A stretch of 64,000 nt of DNA from the NCBI RefSeq assembly GCF_000422665.1, contig NZ_AUGM01000013.1, forward strand, positions 1-64,000, written 5' to 3'. This document shows positions 25,868 through 35,545 of the stretch, one piece after another. Each line of letters begins with the position of its first letter. The stretch's first letter is position 1. The notes below the pieces were generated by a model that saw only the letters and a list, made by a program, of their open reading frames with translations, did not search any database and was not told where the DNA came from. The stretch is from Ferrimonas senticii DSM 18821. GTDB taxonomy: Bacteria; Pseudomonadota; Gammaproteobacteria; Enterobacterales; Shewanellaceae. The translations under genes were made by a program, and so were the position numbers.

Positions 25868-25921
25868 TGAAAACCGGCTCCAACGCCGTGGTGTTGGGGC
25901 CCAGATTTGGCACGAGAAACC

Positions 25922-26830
25922 ATGCGATTTTCATTGAAACAGTTGGCGGTGTTTGAAGCGATTGCTCGCAGTGGCAGCGTAAGCCAAGCGGCAGAACAGT
26001 TGGACTTAAGCCAATCTGCCACTTCGATGGCGCTGCAACAGTTGGAGCGGATGCTCGGCCACCCGCTGTTTGAACGTCAAAATAAGCGGATGGCGCTGAC
26101 GGTGTGGGGCAACTGGTTGCGACCCAAAGCGAAGAAGATCCTGTTGGATGTGCGGCGGATTGAATCGGGCTTTGCCGAGCAGCAGATCATCAGTGGCGAT
26201 ATCGCCGTGGCGGTGTCACAGACCGCCGCTGAACACCTGTTTCCACAGGTGCTGCGGGAGCTTGATCAAGACTTTCCGGCGGTCAAAGTGGCCATGAGTG
26301 TGCGCAACAGCGAACAGGTGATCGAGGGCATTCGTAACTACCAATACGACCTTGGGATCATTGAGGGGCGCTGCGATGACAACCAGATCCAGCAAGAGAT
26401 CTGGTGTCATGACCATCTGGCGATCGTGGCCAGTGCCAATCACCCCTACGCGCGTTCGGCGGCGGTCTCTTTTGCCCAGCTAGAACGAGCCCAGTGGGTG
26501 CTGCGAGAGCAGGGCTCCGGCATTCGCGCCATCTTTGAAAGCGCCTTGCATGGTCACATTGATGATCTCAACGTCTGGCGTGAATATGAGCACGTGCGGG
26601 TGATTAAAAAGCTGGTTGCCGAAGGGTTGTACCTGTCCTGTCTGCCGTTCTTAGATATCCGTGAATCGATCGCCCGTGGCGAATTGGTTGAATTGAACGT
26701 GCCGGCGCTGAATATGAAGCGGCCATTGACCTTTATCTGGCGTCGTGACGCTTTGGAAAATCCGTTGCGTGATTGCATTAAGTTGCAAGCCCGGCGAGTG
26801 GTGCGGTCGATTGAACCGAAGGTGAGTTAG
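25922..26830 (+). CDS. LysR-family regulator, paralogue of the 24115 gene
   Basis: 302 aa from ATG 25922; a TTG five codons earlier is in frame but less likely. It begins MRFSLKQLAVFEAIARSGS, the same helix-turn-helix start as the other LysR but without the N-terminal extension. Long shared blocks ('QSATSMAL', 'SGFAEQQI', 'VIEGIRNYQYDLGIIE', 'NVWREYEHV', 'VPALNMKR') show recent common origin. It faces the stand-alone CBS gene just as its paralogue faces the FNT-CBS gene. Confidence 0.9.
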   Translation: MRFSLKQLAVFEAIARSGSVSQAAEQLDLSQSATSMALQQLERMLGHPLFERQNKRMALTVWGNWLRPKAKKILLDVRRIESGFAEQQIISGDIAVAVSQTAAEHLFPQVLRELDQDFPAVKVAMSVRNSEQVIEGIRNYQYDLGIIEGRCDDNQIQQEIWCHDHLAIVASANHPYARSAAVSFAQLERAQWVLREQGSGIRAIFESALHGHIDDLNVWREYEHVRVIKKLVAEGLYLSCLPFLDIRESIARGELVELNVPALNMKRPLTFIWRRDALENPLRDCIKLQARRVVRSIEPKVS

Positions 26831-26910
26831 CTTGGTGTTGCGGATGAACTAGACCCGGTTTTTATCGTTGATAGCCCATATCAGTTTTGTTGATGGCTAA
26901 CTTGTTGATC

Positions 26911-26937
26911 AAAAAGGCGCCATTGTGGCGCTTTTTT
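26911..26937 (+). terminator. Terminator after the second LysR gene
   Basis: Stem GCGCCA/TGGCGC between AAAAAG and CTTTTTT. Confidence 0.8.
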
Positions 26938-27071
26938 GATGCTGTGGTAACTATCTGGTCGATCTACCGCTTGGTGAAGGGCGTTTCGCAGCTGACCTCT
27001 AATAAGCCTTACTACGGCTAAACCCAAGTAATAACGCTCAGCGATAACCCTCAGCGATAAATCCAAGCCAT

Positions 27072-27108
27072 AAAAAACGGGCAGAGAATTTTCTCTGCCC
27101 GTTTTTTT
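27072..27108. terminator. Terminator of punC
   Basis: Stem CGGGCAGAGAA/TTCTCTGCCCG flanked by A6 and T7, close behind the punC stop on the minus strand. Confidence 0.9.
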
Positions 27109-27119
27109 ATGCGACATGC

Positions 27120-28286
27120 TTATTTGGCTTTTCCGAAATGGGATAACGCGTAGCCGCTGAGCAGCAGTGCCGCGGCGATGGCGATGGCGATGCCGGTGAT
27201 CTGCAGTGGGATCTCGGCAAAGCTGGCCACCAGGGCGCTGGCGCCAAAGCTGATGCTGATCTGCAAGGTGTTTTGCAAACCGGCAGCGGTGGCGGCGCAA
27301 TGTGGCATATGGCTTAAGCTGCGGTTAACCACAATCGGGTACAGCGCGCCATTGACCGCCGCTGAAACACAGAATGGGATCAGCAATGGCCAGATGGTGG
27401 TTTGTGGGGTCAGTGCCACCACCAGCAATACCGCCGCAACTAGAGCGAACGTGGCCAGCAGTGCTTTGAGCAACCCGGCATCACCATGACGAGCTACCCA
27501 GCGTTTACCCAGCAGACCACCCACCATAAAGGCGATGGTTTGTGGCACAAACGACAGGCCGATATCGGCGGCATCGTAGCCCATCAGGTGCATGATCTCT
27601 GGCAGACCCGTCAGGTAGGCGAAGAACGCCGCTGAAGCAGAAGCGAAGATCAGCACGTGGCCCATGTAATAGCGGGAGCTAAGCAGTTGCTTAATGTCAC
27701 CCATCACTGGTTGTGGTTTTACGGTTTTATCCGCTTTTGGCAGGGTAACGCTGTAGGCCACCAGCGCAATTGCCAGCACGGTTAAGAACAAAAAGATGCT
27801 GCGCCAGCCGTAGGCATCCGCCAACACCACGCCCAGTTGTGGCGCTAGGGCAGGGGACAGCGCCACCAGTGGCATGACGGTGGCAAAAATTTGTTGGCTT
27901 TGACTTGGGGTGTAACGGTCGATCACCAGCGCTTGCCAGATCACCGTTGGCGCACACACACCAATCGCTTGGATAAAGCGCAGCAGTTGCAGTTGCCATA
28001 CTTCCGTACAGAAGCTGATGGCCGCCGAGGCCAAACCAAACAGGGTAAGACCGGCGATCAAGGCGCTACGACGACCGATGCGATCGCTTAAAATGCCCCA
28101 CAGCAGCTGGCCACCGGCCAAACCGGCCAGAAATACCGACAGTGACAGGGCGATCCCTTCGGCGGAAGTCGCCAGTGCCATTTCCATCTGTTTAAAGGCC
28201 GGCAGATACATGTCGGTGGCAACAAAACCCAGCATCGACAGCAGCGACAGATAGCCAAGTTCAATTTTGGTGATGAATTTGCTCAT
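27120..28286 (-). CDS. punC: Purine nucleoside transporter PunC (MFS)
   Basis: 388 aa from ATG 28286 (a TTG three codons upstream is rejected). Twelve hydrophobic segments of the Bcr/CflA drug:H+ antiporter type. It closely follows E. coli PunC/YdhC: 'SMLGFVATDMYLPAF', 'SLSVFLAGLAGGQLLWG', 'LRFIQAIGVCAPTVIWQALV', 'MPLVALSPALAPQLG'. PunC takes up purine nucleosides across the inner membrane. Its activator PunR is encoded divergently 161 bp away, as in E. coli, and the ribose operon follows, which fits use of the nucleoside sugar. Confidence 0.92.
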   Translation of the reverse strand: MSKFITKIELGYLSLLSMLGFVATDMYLPAFKQMEMALATSAEGIALSLSVFLAGLAGGQLLWGILSDRIGRRSALIAGLTLFGLASAAISFCTEVWQLQLLRFIQAIGVCAPTVIWQALVIDRYTPSQSQQIFATVMPLVALSPALAPQLGVVLADAYGWRSIFLFLTVLAIALVAYSVTLPKADKTVKPQPVMGDIKQLLSSRYYMGHVLIFASASAAFFAYLTGLPEIMHLMGYDAADIGLSFVPQTIAFMVGGLLGKRWVARHGDAGLLKALLATFALVAAVLLVVALTPQTTIWPLLIPFCVSAAVNGALYPIVVNRSLSHMPHCAATAAGLQNTLQISISFGASALVASFAEIPLQITGIAIAIAAALLLSGYALSHFGKAK

Positions 28287-28383
28287 AGATGCCAATTAAT
28301 TTGATAAATGCAGCAACCCCAACAGCTAAAGTAAGAGCTGCTGAGTAATTTAAGGTTGCGCATTCTAGTGGCTGACGTTGTTG

Positions 28384-28394
28384 GCGTTAAACGC
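28384..28394. promoter_or_regulatory. Short palindrome in the punC-punR gap
   Basis: GCGTT-A-AACGC, perfect 5+5 bp. It lies between the divergent start codons and is a candidate site for PunR or a purine regulator; short, so weak evidence. Confidence 0.3.
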
Positions 28395-28447
28395 TATATT
28401 TTGCCGTTACCTAACAAAATTTTTGAAAGCAAAACCCCGAGTCGCCG

Positions 28448-29380
28448 ATGTTTGATAAAGCCACCTTACAGATGCTCGATACCGTCGCCCGTGCTGGCAG
28501 TTTTAGTGCCGCCGCCAAGCAGTTACATAAAGTGCCTTCGGCGATCAGTTACAGCGTCCGTCAGGTCGAGCAGCAACTGGGGGCGGAACTGTTTCAGCGG
28601 CTGCCGAAAAAAGTGGTGCTGACCCCCGCCGGCGAACATTTTGTTAATCAAGCGCGGCTGTGGTTGCGGGAGATGGCGGAGGTGCAGCGGCAAACTCAGC
28701 GGGTGGCTAAAGGTTGGCAGGCACAGTTGAGAGTGGCGCTGGATAGCATCGTTAAACCGGCGCCGGTGACTGAGCTTATCGCCGATTTCTATCAGCAGTT
28801 TGACGATGCCGAACTGCTGATCCATTTCGAAGTGTTTAATGGTGTGTGGGACGCGTTAGCCGATGGTCGCGCGGATTTGGCGATTGGTGCCACCGCAGCG
28901 ATCCCGGTTGGCGGTGATTTTGGCTTTCGACCGATGGGATCGCTGTCGTGGGTATTGGTGTGCGCGCCGCAGCATCCAGCGGCGACGCTGGACAGTATCT
29001 CACCGCAAGCGCTGCAGAACATCGACACCATCTGTTTGGAAGATACCTCCCGCAGCCTGCCTAAACGAGACAACTGGCTGCAAGGGCCAAAGCGGCGGAT
29101 TATGGTGCCGGATTGGAGCAACGCCATCAGCTGTTTGCAACAGGGGTTGGGGATCGGCAATGTGCCGCAACATTTAGCGCAGCCACTGCTGGCCTCTGGG
29201 CAATTGGTGGCATTAACGTCCGAGCCAAGCAAACCGGACAGTGCCTGTGGTATTGCCTGGCGCCGCAGCAGCGAAGGGCCGCTGCTCAGTTGGTTATTGG
29301 ATTACTTGGGTGAAGCACCGCAAACCCAGCAGCGTTGGCTGGCGCCTGAGCCCATGCCGGCAACACTACATCTGCCTTAA
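28448..29380 (+). CDS. punR: LysR-family activator PunR
   Basis: 310 aa. It closely follows E. coli PunR/YdhB: 'DTVARAGSFSAAAKQLHKVPSAISYSVRQVEQQL', 'HFEVFNGVWDALADGRADLAIGATAAIPVGG', 'EDTSRSLPKR', 'VPDWSNAISCLQQGLGIG'. PunR activates punC in response to purine nucleosides. The divergent gene pair confirms the assignment. Start ATG 28448 gives the usual distance to the helix-turn-helix. Confidence 0.93.
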   Translation: MFDKATLQMLDTVARAGSFSAAAKQLHKVPSAISYSVRQVEQQLGAELFQRLPKKVVLTPAGEHFVNQARLWLREMAEVQRQTQRVAKGWQAQLRVALDSIVKPAPVTELIADFYQQFDDAELLIHFEVFNGVWDALADGRADLAIGATAAIPVGGDFGFRPMGSLSWVLVCAPQHPAATLDSISPQALQNIDTICLEDTSRSLPKRDNWLQGPKRRIMVPDWSNAISCLQQGLGIGNVPQHLAQPLLASGQLVALTSEPSKPDSACGIAWRRSSEGPLLSWLLDYLGEAPQTQQRWLAPEPMPATLHLP

Positions 29381-29696
29381 TTTGCGAGCCGGCAACCCCA
29401 GTTCTGGTGGTTTTGCTGATAATTTCTCCTCGTTTGTCGATAAGTCGTCGCTTTTGTCGGCAACAAGGTTGTCACGCGGTTTCACAGCCTTATCCCCAAA
29501 ACCTGTGCGGTTGTTATCACCAGTGCGTGCAAGGGTGTGAATTCGTGATCTGGATCTCACCCGTTGGCTAGCGATCGATCGCCAACGCCAGTATCATTCG
29601 CGCAAACCTTTGCGCAAACGTTTGCGCCCAAGCTTTAGTGAGTTTGGAGAACCGCTGGGGAGATTGCCCAGCACACTCTGATTGGAATGAGAACAG
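29381..29696. other. Control region upstream of rbsD
   Basis: A 316-bp gap between punR and rbsD. Its right half carries two overlapping LacI-type operators. I see no clear -10/-35 pair. A CRP-like half-site pair near 29544-29561 has the wrong spacing. Confidence 0.5.
29600..29627. promoter_or_regulatory. Two overlapping RbsR/PurR-type operators
   Basis: GCGCAAACGTTTGCGC (29612-29627) is a perfect 16-bp palindrome. GCGCAAACCTTTGCGC (29600-29615) is a one-step-degenerate copy sharing 4 bp with it; centres are 12 bp apart. The core AAACGTTT is the E. coli RbsR core, while the outer bases resemble the PurR box. It lies about 70 bp before rbsD. Confidence 0.8.
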
Positions 29697-30116
29697 ATGA
29701 GAAAAGCCGCCCTGCTAAACAGTGATATCGCCCGTGTACTGGCCCTGTCTGGTCACACTGATGAGATCACCATTGGTGACTGTGGCTTGCCGATCCCTGC
29801 TTCTTGCGAGCGCATCGATTTGGCGCTGATCCGCGGCGTACCGACTTTCTTGGATACTCTGAAAGTGGTGGCGGGCGATCTGCAAATCGAAGCTGTGGTA
29901 CTGGCGCAAGAGATCGCCGAACACAGCAGTGAATTCCATCAGCAGCTGTTGCAGCTGCTTGAGCAACTGGGCGATGCCCAAGGCCAAGCGATCGCCATCA
30001 GCTACGTTAGCCATGAACAATTCAAAGTGCGTACTGCCAACAGCCGCGCGGTGATCCGCACCGGCGAGTGCACCCCATACGCCAACATTATTCTGTCCGC
30101 AGGAGTGGCGTTTTAA
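29697..30116 (+). CDS. rbsD: D-ribose pyranase RbsD
   Basis: 139 aa, the usual length. It converts beta-ribopyranose to ribofuranose for RbsK. Motifs: '[28 protein letters not shown]', 'TFLDTL', 'SHEQFK' and a C-terminal '[13 protein letters not shown]'. The catalytic-type His in SGHTD is present. First gene of rbsDACBK; its stop overlaps the next start by one base. Confidence 0.97.
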   Translation: MRKAALLNSDIARVLALSGHTDEITIGDCGLPIPASCERIDLALIRGVPTFLDTLKVVAGDLQIEAVVLAQEIAEHSSEFHQQLLQLLEQLGDAQGQAIAISYVSHEQFKVRTANSRAVIRTGECTPYANIILSAGVAF

Positions 30117-31609
30117 TGTCCACCGAACTGAAGCCACTGCTAAGCCTGAACGGGATTGAGAAATCCTTCCCAGGCGTGAAAGCATTGAATGGCGCCCAGC
30201 TAAACGTTTACCCAGGCCAAGTGATGGCACTGATGGGTGAAAACGGCGCCGGCAAATCCACCATGATGAAGGTGATGACCGGCATCTATCAGCCAGAAGC
30301 GGGTGAAATTCGCTTAAATGGCGAGGTGGTGAAATTCTCCGGTCCGCGCCAATCCCAAGCGGCGGGCTTAAGCATCATCCATCAGGAACTGAACCTGATT
30401 GATGAGCTATCGATTGCGGAAAACATCTTCTTAGGCCGTGAGCCAAAGCGTTTTGGTCTGATTGACTGGAACAAGATGTACGCCGAGGCTGATGCCTTGC
30501 TGGAGCGTCTGCATGTCAATTGCGGCAGCCGCACCAAGATGGGCGAACTGTCTTTGGGTCAACAGCAGATGGTGGAGATCGCCAAGGCGCTGTCGTTTAA
30601 GTCCAACATCATTGTGATGGATGAACCAACCGACGCCCTGACCGATCGCGAAACCGAGGCGCTGTTTGCGGTAATTCGTGAACTGCGCGAGCAAAACGTT
30701 GGCATCGTCTACATCTCCCACCGCCTGCAAGAGATCTTCGACATCTGCGATCGCGTTACCGTGATGCGCGATGGCCAGTTTATTGCTGAACAAGCGGTCA
30801 GTGATCTGACCGAGTGCAAACTGATTGAACTGATGGTCGGTCGTAAACTGTCGGATCTGTACCCACGGGTGGATCACCCGCGTGGCGCGGTATCACTGGC
30901 GGTTAGCAACCTTTGTGGTAACGGCGTTAACAACATCAGCTTTGAACTGCACGAAGGCGAAATCCTCGGCTTTAACGGCCTGATGGGCGCCGGCCGTTCT
31001 GAACTGATGCGGCTGCTGTTTGGTGATGGCAAGCGTGAAGCTGGCGAAGTGCTGCTGTATGGCCAAGCGGTGCATCCGCGTAGCCCGAGCCAAGGCATTA
31101 GCGCTGGGATCTCCTACATCAGTGAAGATCGCAAAGGCGATGGTCTGATGCTGGAGATGTCGGTCAAAGAGAACATGAGCATCAGCTCACTGGAATCGCT
31201 GTCTCGTGCTGGCTTTATCCAAGCGGGTGCCGAGCAGGAACAAGCCCAGTACTTTGCTGAAGCCTTCAACGTTAAGACCCCAAGCCTAGACCATCCAATC
31301 GGCAAACTCTCTGGTGGTAATCAGCAGAAGGCGGCGATCGCCAAAGGACTGATGGCCAAGCCAAAGGTACTGATCTTGGATGAGCCAACCCGCGGCGTCG
31401 ATGTTGGCGCTAAGAAAGAGATCTACCAGCTGATCAACCAATTTAAGCAACAGGGGATGAGCATCATTCTGGTTTCCTCTGATATGCCTGAGGTGATGGG
31501 CATGAGCGACCGCATCTTGGTGATGAATCACGGTCAAATCAGTGGCGAGTTCGATGCTAAGACCGCCACTCAAGAGCAACTGCTGGCTGCGGCCATCGGC
31601 AATCACTAA
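30116..31609 (+). CDS. rbsA: Ribose ABC transporter ATPase RbsA
   Basis: 497 aa from ATG 30116, overlapping the rbsD stop (TAATG) with GGAG upstream; a longer frame inside rbsD is rejected. Two fused ABC domains: the N-terminal one has GENGAGKST (about 41-49), signature LSLGQQQM and '[10 protein letters not shown]'. The C-terminal one has the degenerate P-loop '[10 protein letters not shown]' and [14 protein letters not shown], as usual in sugar importers of this family. It drives ribose import with RbsC and RbsB at the inner membrane. Confidence 0.98.
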   Translation: MSTELKPLLSLNGIEKSFPGVKALNGAQLNVYPGQVMALMGENGAGKSTMMKVMTGIYQPEAGEIRLNGEVVKFSGPRQSQAAGLSIIHQELNLIDELSIAENIFLGREPKRFGLIDWNKMYAEADALLERLHVNCGSRTKMGELSLGQQQMVEIAKALSFKSNIIVMDEPTDALTDRETEALFAVIRELREQNVGIVYISHRLQEIFDICDRVTVMRDGQFIAEQAVSDLTECKLIELMVGRKLSDLYPRVDHPRGAVSLAVSNLCGNGVNNISFELHEGEILGFNGLMGAGRSELMRLLFGDGKREAGEVLLYGQAVHPRSPSQGISAGISYISEDRKGDGLMLEMSVKENMSISSLESLSRAGFIQAGAEQEQAQYFAEAFNVKTPSLDHPIGKLSGGNQQKAAIAKGLMAKPKVLILDEPTRGVDVGAKKEIYQLINQFKQQGMSIILVSSDMPEVMGMSDRILVMNHGQISGEFDAKTATQEQLLAAAIGNH

Positions 31610-31650
31610 GAATTCGCGCGTTGCGCAAGCGTTTATTTCGAGATTCAAAC

Positions 31651-32619
31651 ATGACCACTTCTGCAAACTCCCCAGCCATGGCCAAGGCGCTAGAGTCGCT
31701 AAAACAGCAAAAAGCGCTTCTGGCGCTGGTTGCGCTGATCTTTGTGGTATCGATGCTGAACGACCAGTTCTTCACCGTCGATAACTTTATGAACATCCTG
31801 CGTCAAACTTCGGTTAACGCGATTATCGCGGTTGGCATGACCTTGGTGATCCTAACCGCCGGTATCGACTTGTCGGTGGGCGCGGTATTGGCACTGGCTG
31901 GCGCCTTGGCGGCGTCGTTGGTAGCGGCACAAATGCCACTGTTGCTGGCACTGCCTGCGGCAATCATGGCTGGCGCGGCACTGGGGGCGATGAACGGTGC
32001 ACTGATCTCCAAAGGTAAAGTGCAGGCGTTTATCGCCACCTTGGTTACCATGACCGCCATCCGTGGCCTGACCATGGTGTACACCGAAGGTCGTCCGATC
32101 TCCACCGGCTTTACCGAGGTTGCCGAGCAATTTGCGCTGATCGGTGGCGGTTACCTGTTTGGTCTGCCAGTGCCGGTATGGCTGATGTTTGCCGCCTTTG
32201 TTGGCGCATGGCTGCTGCTGCACCACACCCGTCTGGGCCGTTACATCTACGCCATCGGCGGCAACGAATCCGCCGCGCGTCTGTCTGGCATCAACGTTGA
32301 TCGGGTTAAAATCGCGGTCTACGGCATCGCAGGCGCGATGTCAGCATTGGCGGGTCTGATTGTGACAGCGCGTCTATCTTCAGCGCAGCCAACCGCCGGT
32401 ACCTCTTACGAGCTGGATGCGATTGCGGCAGTGGTAGTTGGTGGCGCCAGTCTGGCCGGTGGCCGTGGCTTTATCTGGGGCACCCTGGTGGGCGCACTGA
32501 TCATCGGTGTACTGAACAACGCCTTGAACCTGCTGGACGTATCCTCTTACTACCAGATGATCGCCAAAGCGGCGGTAATTCTGCTGGCGGTGCTGGCGGA
32601 TCGTAAGTCCCACGCTTAA
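31651..32619 (+). CDS. rbsC: Ribose ABC transporter permease RbsC
   Basis: 322 aa from ATG 31651; the longer frame from 31621 lacks a ribosome site. Eight to ten hydrophobic segments, with the typical '[24 protein letters not shown]' and '[24 protein letters not shown]' loops. The 41-bp gap after rbsA contains TTGCGCAAGCGTTT, which recalls half of the rbs operator. Confidence 0.97.
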   Translation: MTTSANSPAMAKALESLKQQKALLALVALIFVVSMLNDQFFTVDNFMNILRQTSVNAIIAVGMTLVILTAGIDLSVGAVLALAGALAASLVAAQMPLLLALPAAIMAGAALGAMNGALISKGKVQAFIATLVTMTAIRGLTMVYTEGRPISTGFTEVAEQFALIGGGYLFGLPVPVWLMFAAFVGAWLLLHHTRLGRYIYAIGGNESAARLSGINVDRVKIAVYGIAGAMSALAGLIVTARLSSAQPTAGTSYELDAIAAVVVGGASLAGGRGFIWGTLVGALIIGVLNNALNLLDVSSYYQMIAKAAVILLAVLADRKSHA

Positions 32620-32629
32620 GGAGACTTGG

Positions 32630-33514
32630 ATGAAGGTTTTCTCTCGCTCACTTGCGGTACTGGCATTGGCGGCATCAATGGTGCTGCCGGTGGCCGCCGA
32701 CGATAAACCGGTGATCGCGCTGGTGGTTTCGACTCTGAACAACCCATTTTTCGTATCGATGAAAGATGGCGCGGAAGCCAAAGCCGATGAGCTGGGTTTG
32801 GATCTGATCGTATTGGACTCGCAAAACGATCCGGCCCGTGAACTGGCCAACGTCGAAGATATGGTGATCCGCCAAGTTAAGGTGCTGCTGCTAAACCCAG
32901 CGGACTCCGATGCGGCCTCCAATGCCGCCGGTTTGGTTAACCGTAAAGGCATTCCGCTGATGACCCTTGACCGCGGCGTTGCCCGCGGCACCGTTACCAG
33001 TCACATCGCTTCCGATAACGTCGCCGGTGGCAAACTGGCCGGTGACTTTATCGCTAAGCAGCTAGGCGCTGGTGCCAAGGTGGGGCAGCTGGAGGGGGTA
33101 CCCGGTACTTCCGCGGCCCGTGATCGTGGCCAAGGCTTTAGCGAAGCGGTTACTGCCCACAACTTTGAGCTGGCCTCATCCCAGCCGGCGGATTTTGACC
33201 GCGCTAAGGGCTTGAACGTGGCCGAGAACATGCTGTCTTCCAAAGGCGATATCCAAGCGCTTTTTGCCCAGAACGATGAGATGGCCTTGGGCGCGATTAG
33301 CGCTGCCAAAGCCAGTGGCAAGCAGCCACTGATCGTCGGCTTTGATGGTACCGACGAAGGCATTGCCGCGGTACGTCGTGGTGAGCTGGCAGCCACGGTT
33401 GCCCAGCAGCCAGAGCTGATTGGTGCCAAAGCGGTGGAAGCGGCAATGCGCGCCATCAAAGGCGAAGCGGTGGAACCATTCCAACCGGTACCGCTGCAAA
33501 TCATTACCAAATAA
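32630..33514 (+). CDS. rbsB: Periplasmic ribose-binding protein RbsB
   Basis: 294 aa with AAGGAG ribosome site. Signal peptide 1-23 (cleavage after PVAA). Mature protein is a type I periplasmic binding fold: '[18 protein letters not shown]', '[17 protein letters not shown]', '[14 protein letters not shown]', 'VGFDGTDEG'. It delivers ribose to RbsAC and in many bacteria to the Trg-type chemoreceptor. A hairpin follows its stop. Confidence 0.97.
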   Translation: MKVFSRSLAVLALAASMVLPVAADDKPVIALVVSTLNNPFFVSMKDGAEAKADELGLDLIVLDSQNDPARELANVEDMVIRQVKVLLLNPADSDAASNAAGLVNRKGIPLMTLDRGVARGTVTSHIASDNVAGGKLAGDFIAKQLGAGAKVGQLEGVPGTSAARDRGQGFSEAVTAHNFELASSQPADFDRAKGLNVAENMLSSKGDIQALFAQNDEMALGAISAAKASGKQPLIVGFDGTDEGIAAVRRGELAATVAQQPELIGAKAVEAAMRAIKGEAVEPFQPVPLQIITK

Positions 33515-33523
33515 ATCATTTTT

Positions 33524-33549
33524 TAAGGGCTGCAGTTGCGGCCCTTGTT
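33524..33549 (+). promoter_or_regulatory. Hairpin between rbsB and rbsK
   Basis: AAGGGC and GCCCTT arms around a 10-base loop, in the 46-bp gap. No T-run follows, so it fits an mRNA-stabilising or attenuating structure after the highly expressed binding-protein gene. Confidence 0.45.
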
Positions 33550-33560
33550 GCGAGACTATC

Positions 33561-34478
33561 ATGGCTAAATTAACCGTACTGGGCAGCATTAACGTTGACC
33601 ACCTGATGCAAGTAACCTACGCCCCGAAAGCGGGTGAAACCCTGACTGCCAACAACTACCAAGTGGTTGCCGGTGGCAAGGGCGCTAACCAAGCGGTGGC
33701 CGCCGCTAAGCTGGGCGCCGATGTGGCGATGATCGGTTGTGTTGGCAGCGATGCCATCGGCGCGCAGATGGTGGCCGAGTTCGCCGAAACCGGCATGGAT
33801 ACCGCAGGGATCAGCGCGGTAGCCGGTGAATCCACTGGTCTGGCGATGATCTACGTGGAACAGTCTGGCGAGAACCGCATTGGCATTTGGCCAGGTGCCA
33901 ACGCCGCTCTGAACAACGAGGTGGTGGATGCCCAGCGCGGCCAGATTGAAGCGTCTGAGCTGCTGTTGATGCAACTGGAGACTCCGGTTGAATCTTTAGT
34001 GTACGCCGCTGAGATCGCTAAAGCCGCCGGCACCAAAGTGGTACTGAATCCAGCACCAGCCAAGGCACTACCAGAAGCGCTGCTGCGTAACGTCGATATC
34101 ATCACTCCAAACGAAACCGAAGCGCAGTTGCTGACCGGTATCGCGATTGATACCTTGGAAGATGCGGAACGCGCGGCTAACCAGCTGCATCAACAGTTTG
34201 GCATTGAACTGGTGCTGATCACTTTGGGTAAACGCGGCGTGTGGTTGTCTCAGTCTGGCCAAGGCCAGCGCATCGAAGGTTTTGTGGTAAACGCCATCGA
34301 TACTACCGCGGCCGGTGACACCTTCAACGGTGGTTTTGTTACCGCCATGCTGGAAGGCAAATCACTGGTTGAGGCGGTACGTTTTGGTCAAGCGGCGGCG
34401 GCCCTGTCGGTAACTCGTCTGGGGGCGCAATCCTCGATCCCAACTCGCGCAGAAGCCCAAGCGTTGCTGCACGGCTAA
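33561..34478 (+). CDS. rbsK: Ribokinase RbsK
   Basis: 305 aa from ATG 33561; the long frame reaching into rbsB is an overlap artefact. PfkB-family motifs: 'LGSINVDHLMQV', 'VVAGGKGANQAVAAAKLG' near the N-terminus and 'DTTAAGDTFNGGFV' near the C-terminus, with the catalytic Asp in AAGDTF. It phosphorylates ribose to ribose-5-phosphate in the cytoplasm. Confidence 0.98.
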   Translation: MAKLTVLGSINVDHLMQVTYAPKAGETLTANNYQVVAGGKGANQAVAAAKLGADVAMIGCVGSDAIGAQMVAEFAETGMDTAGISAVAGESTGLAMIYVEQSGENRIGIWPGANAALNNEVVDAQRGQIEASELLLMQLETPVESLVYAAEIAKAAGTKVVLNPAPAKALPEALLRNVDIITPNETEAQLLTGIAIDTLEDAERAANQLHQQFGIELVLITLGKRGVWLSQSGQGQRIEGFVVNAIDTTAAGDTFNGGFVTAMLEGKSLVEAVRFGQAAAALSVTRLGAQSSIPTRAEAQALLHG

Positions 34479-34520
34479 CCGTATAATCGGCGCGCTTACA
34501 ACAATAATAAGGGATTCAAC

Positions 34521-35528
34521 GTGGCCACCATTCGTGACGTTGCCAAACTGGCTGGGGTTTCCACCACCACCGTATCGCACGTGCTTAATCAGACTCGCTT
34601 TGTTTCTGAGACTGCACGGTTAGCGGTAGAGCAGGCGGTCAAACAGCTTAATTACGTGCCGAATGTGGTCGCCCGTAGTCTCAAAGGTGGCAGCAGCCGA
34701 GTGCTGGGGATGTTGGTCACTGACTCCAACAACCCGTTTTACGCCGATCTGATCCAATGGGTTGATAAAGTGGCTTACAGCCACGGCTATAACCTGATCC
34801 TGTGTAATACCCAAGGTAATGTCGAGCGCGCCTGCGATTACATCGAGATGCTGACCCAGCGCCGAGTCGATGGTGTGTTGGTGATGAGTGCCGACGCCCG
34901 CCAAGTGCCGTTGTCGGCCTTTGCTAAATTGCCAATGGTGATGATGGACGCCGGCCCGTCGGCGGTCGGCTTCGATCGCATTTTGGATGATTCAGAACTG
35001 GGTGGCTATCTAGCGACTAAGTATTTGCTGGATCGCGGTCACCGTCAGATTGGGATCCTCACCGGGCCGTTGGCTAAGTACAACAGTCAACATCGTTTGG
35101 CGGGCTATCACCGGGCACTGGCCGAAGCGGGCGTAACCGCTAACGATAAGGCGTGGGTGCATTCCGGTAACTTCAGCTACGAAGGCGGCTTTGAGGCGAT
35201 GCAGAGCCTGTTGGCGCAGACGCACGGTAGCAACGAGGCGGTTACCGCGGTATTTGCTAACAACGATCTGATGGCGATGGGCGCGGCGCGCGTCGCCGCC
35301 GATTACGGTTTGCGGATCCCACAGGATCTGTCGTTGATGGGTTACGACGATATCCCGGGGGCACAGTACTTTAACCCACCATTGACCACCATTGCTCAGC
35401 CGATGCAGGCGTTGGCGGAGCAAGCGATTGCGATGCTGCTGGCGCGAATGGCCAAGCCAGATTGTGACGGTCAACGGTTATTGTTGCCGCCGAGTTTGGT
35501 TGAGCGTGATTCGGTTCGGCAGTTGTAA
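34521..35528 (+). CDS. rbsR: Ribose operon repressor RbsR (LacI family)
   Basis: 335 aa. Start is GTG 34521 with AAGGGA at 6-bp spacing. LacI helix-turn-helix 'TIRDVAKLAGVSTTTVSHVLNQTRFVS' at the extreme N-terminus, then a hinge and a ribose-binding-like core ('LVTDSNNPFYADL', 'FANNDLMAMGAARVA', 'MGYDDIPGAQYFNPPLTTI'). Strong agreement with E. coli RbsR. It should bind the palindromes before rbsD and release on ribose. Last gene of the operon. Confidence 0.95.
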   Translation: MATIRDVAKLAGVSTTTVSHVLNQTRFVSETARLAVEQAVKQLNYVPNVVARSLKGGSSRVLGMLVTDSNNPFYADLIQWVDKVAYSHGYNLILCNTQGNVERACDYIEMLTQRRVDGVLVMSADARQVPLSAFAKLPMVMMDAGPSAVGFDRILDDSELGGYLATKYLLDRGHRQIGILTGPLAKYNSQHRLAGYHRALAEAGVTANDKAWVHSGNFSYEGGFEAMQSLLAQTHGSNEAVTAVFANNDLMAMGAARVAADYGLRIPQDLSLMGYDDIPGAQYFNPPLTTIAQPMQALAEQAIAMLLARMAKPDCDGQRLLLPPSLVERDSVRQL

Positions 35529-35545
35529 CTGCTGAAATAATAAAA

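Noticed and set aside
25701-25934. 78-residue N-terminal extension of the CBS protein
   Set aside because: Composition is unlike the rest, it covers the divergent control region, and a good GGAG-ATG lies at 25700.
29544-29561. CRP-like site CGTGA...TCACC before rbsD
   Set aside because: The half-sites are 8 bases apart rather than 6, and the outer bases do not fit.
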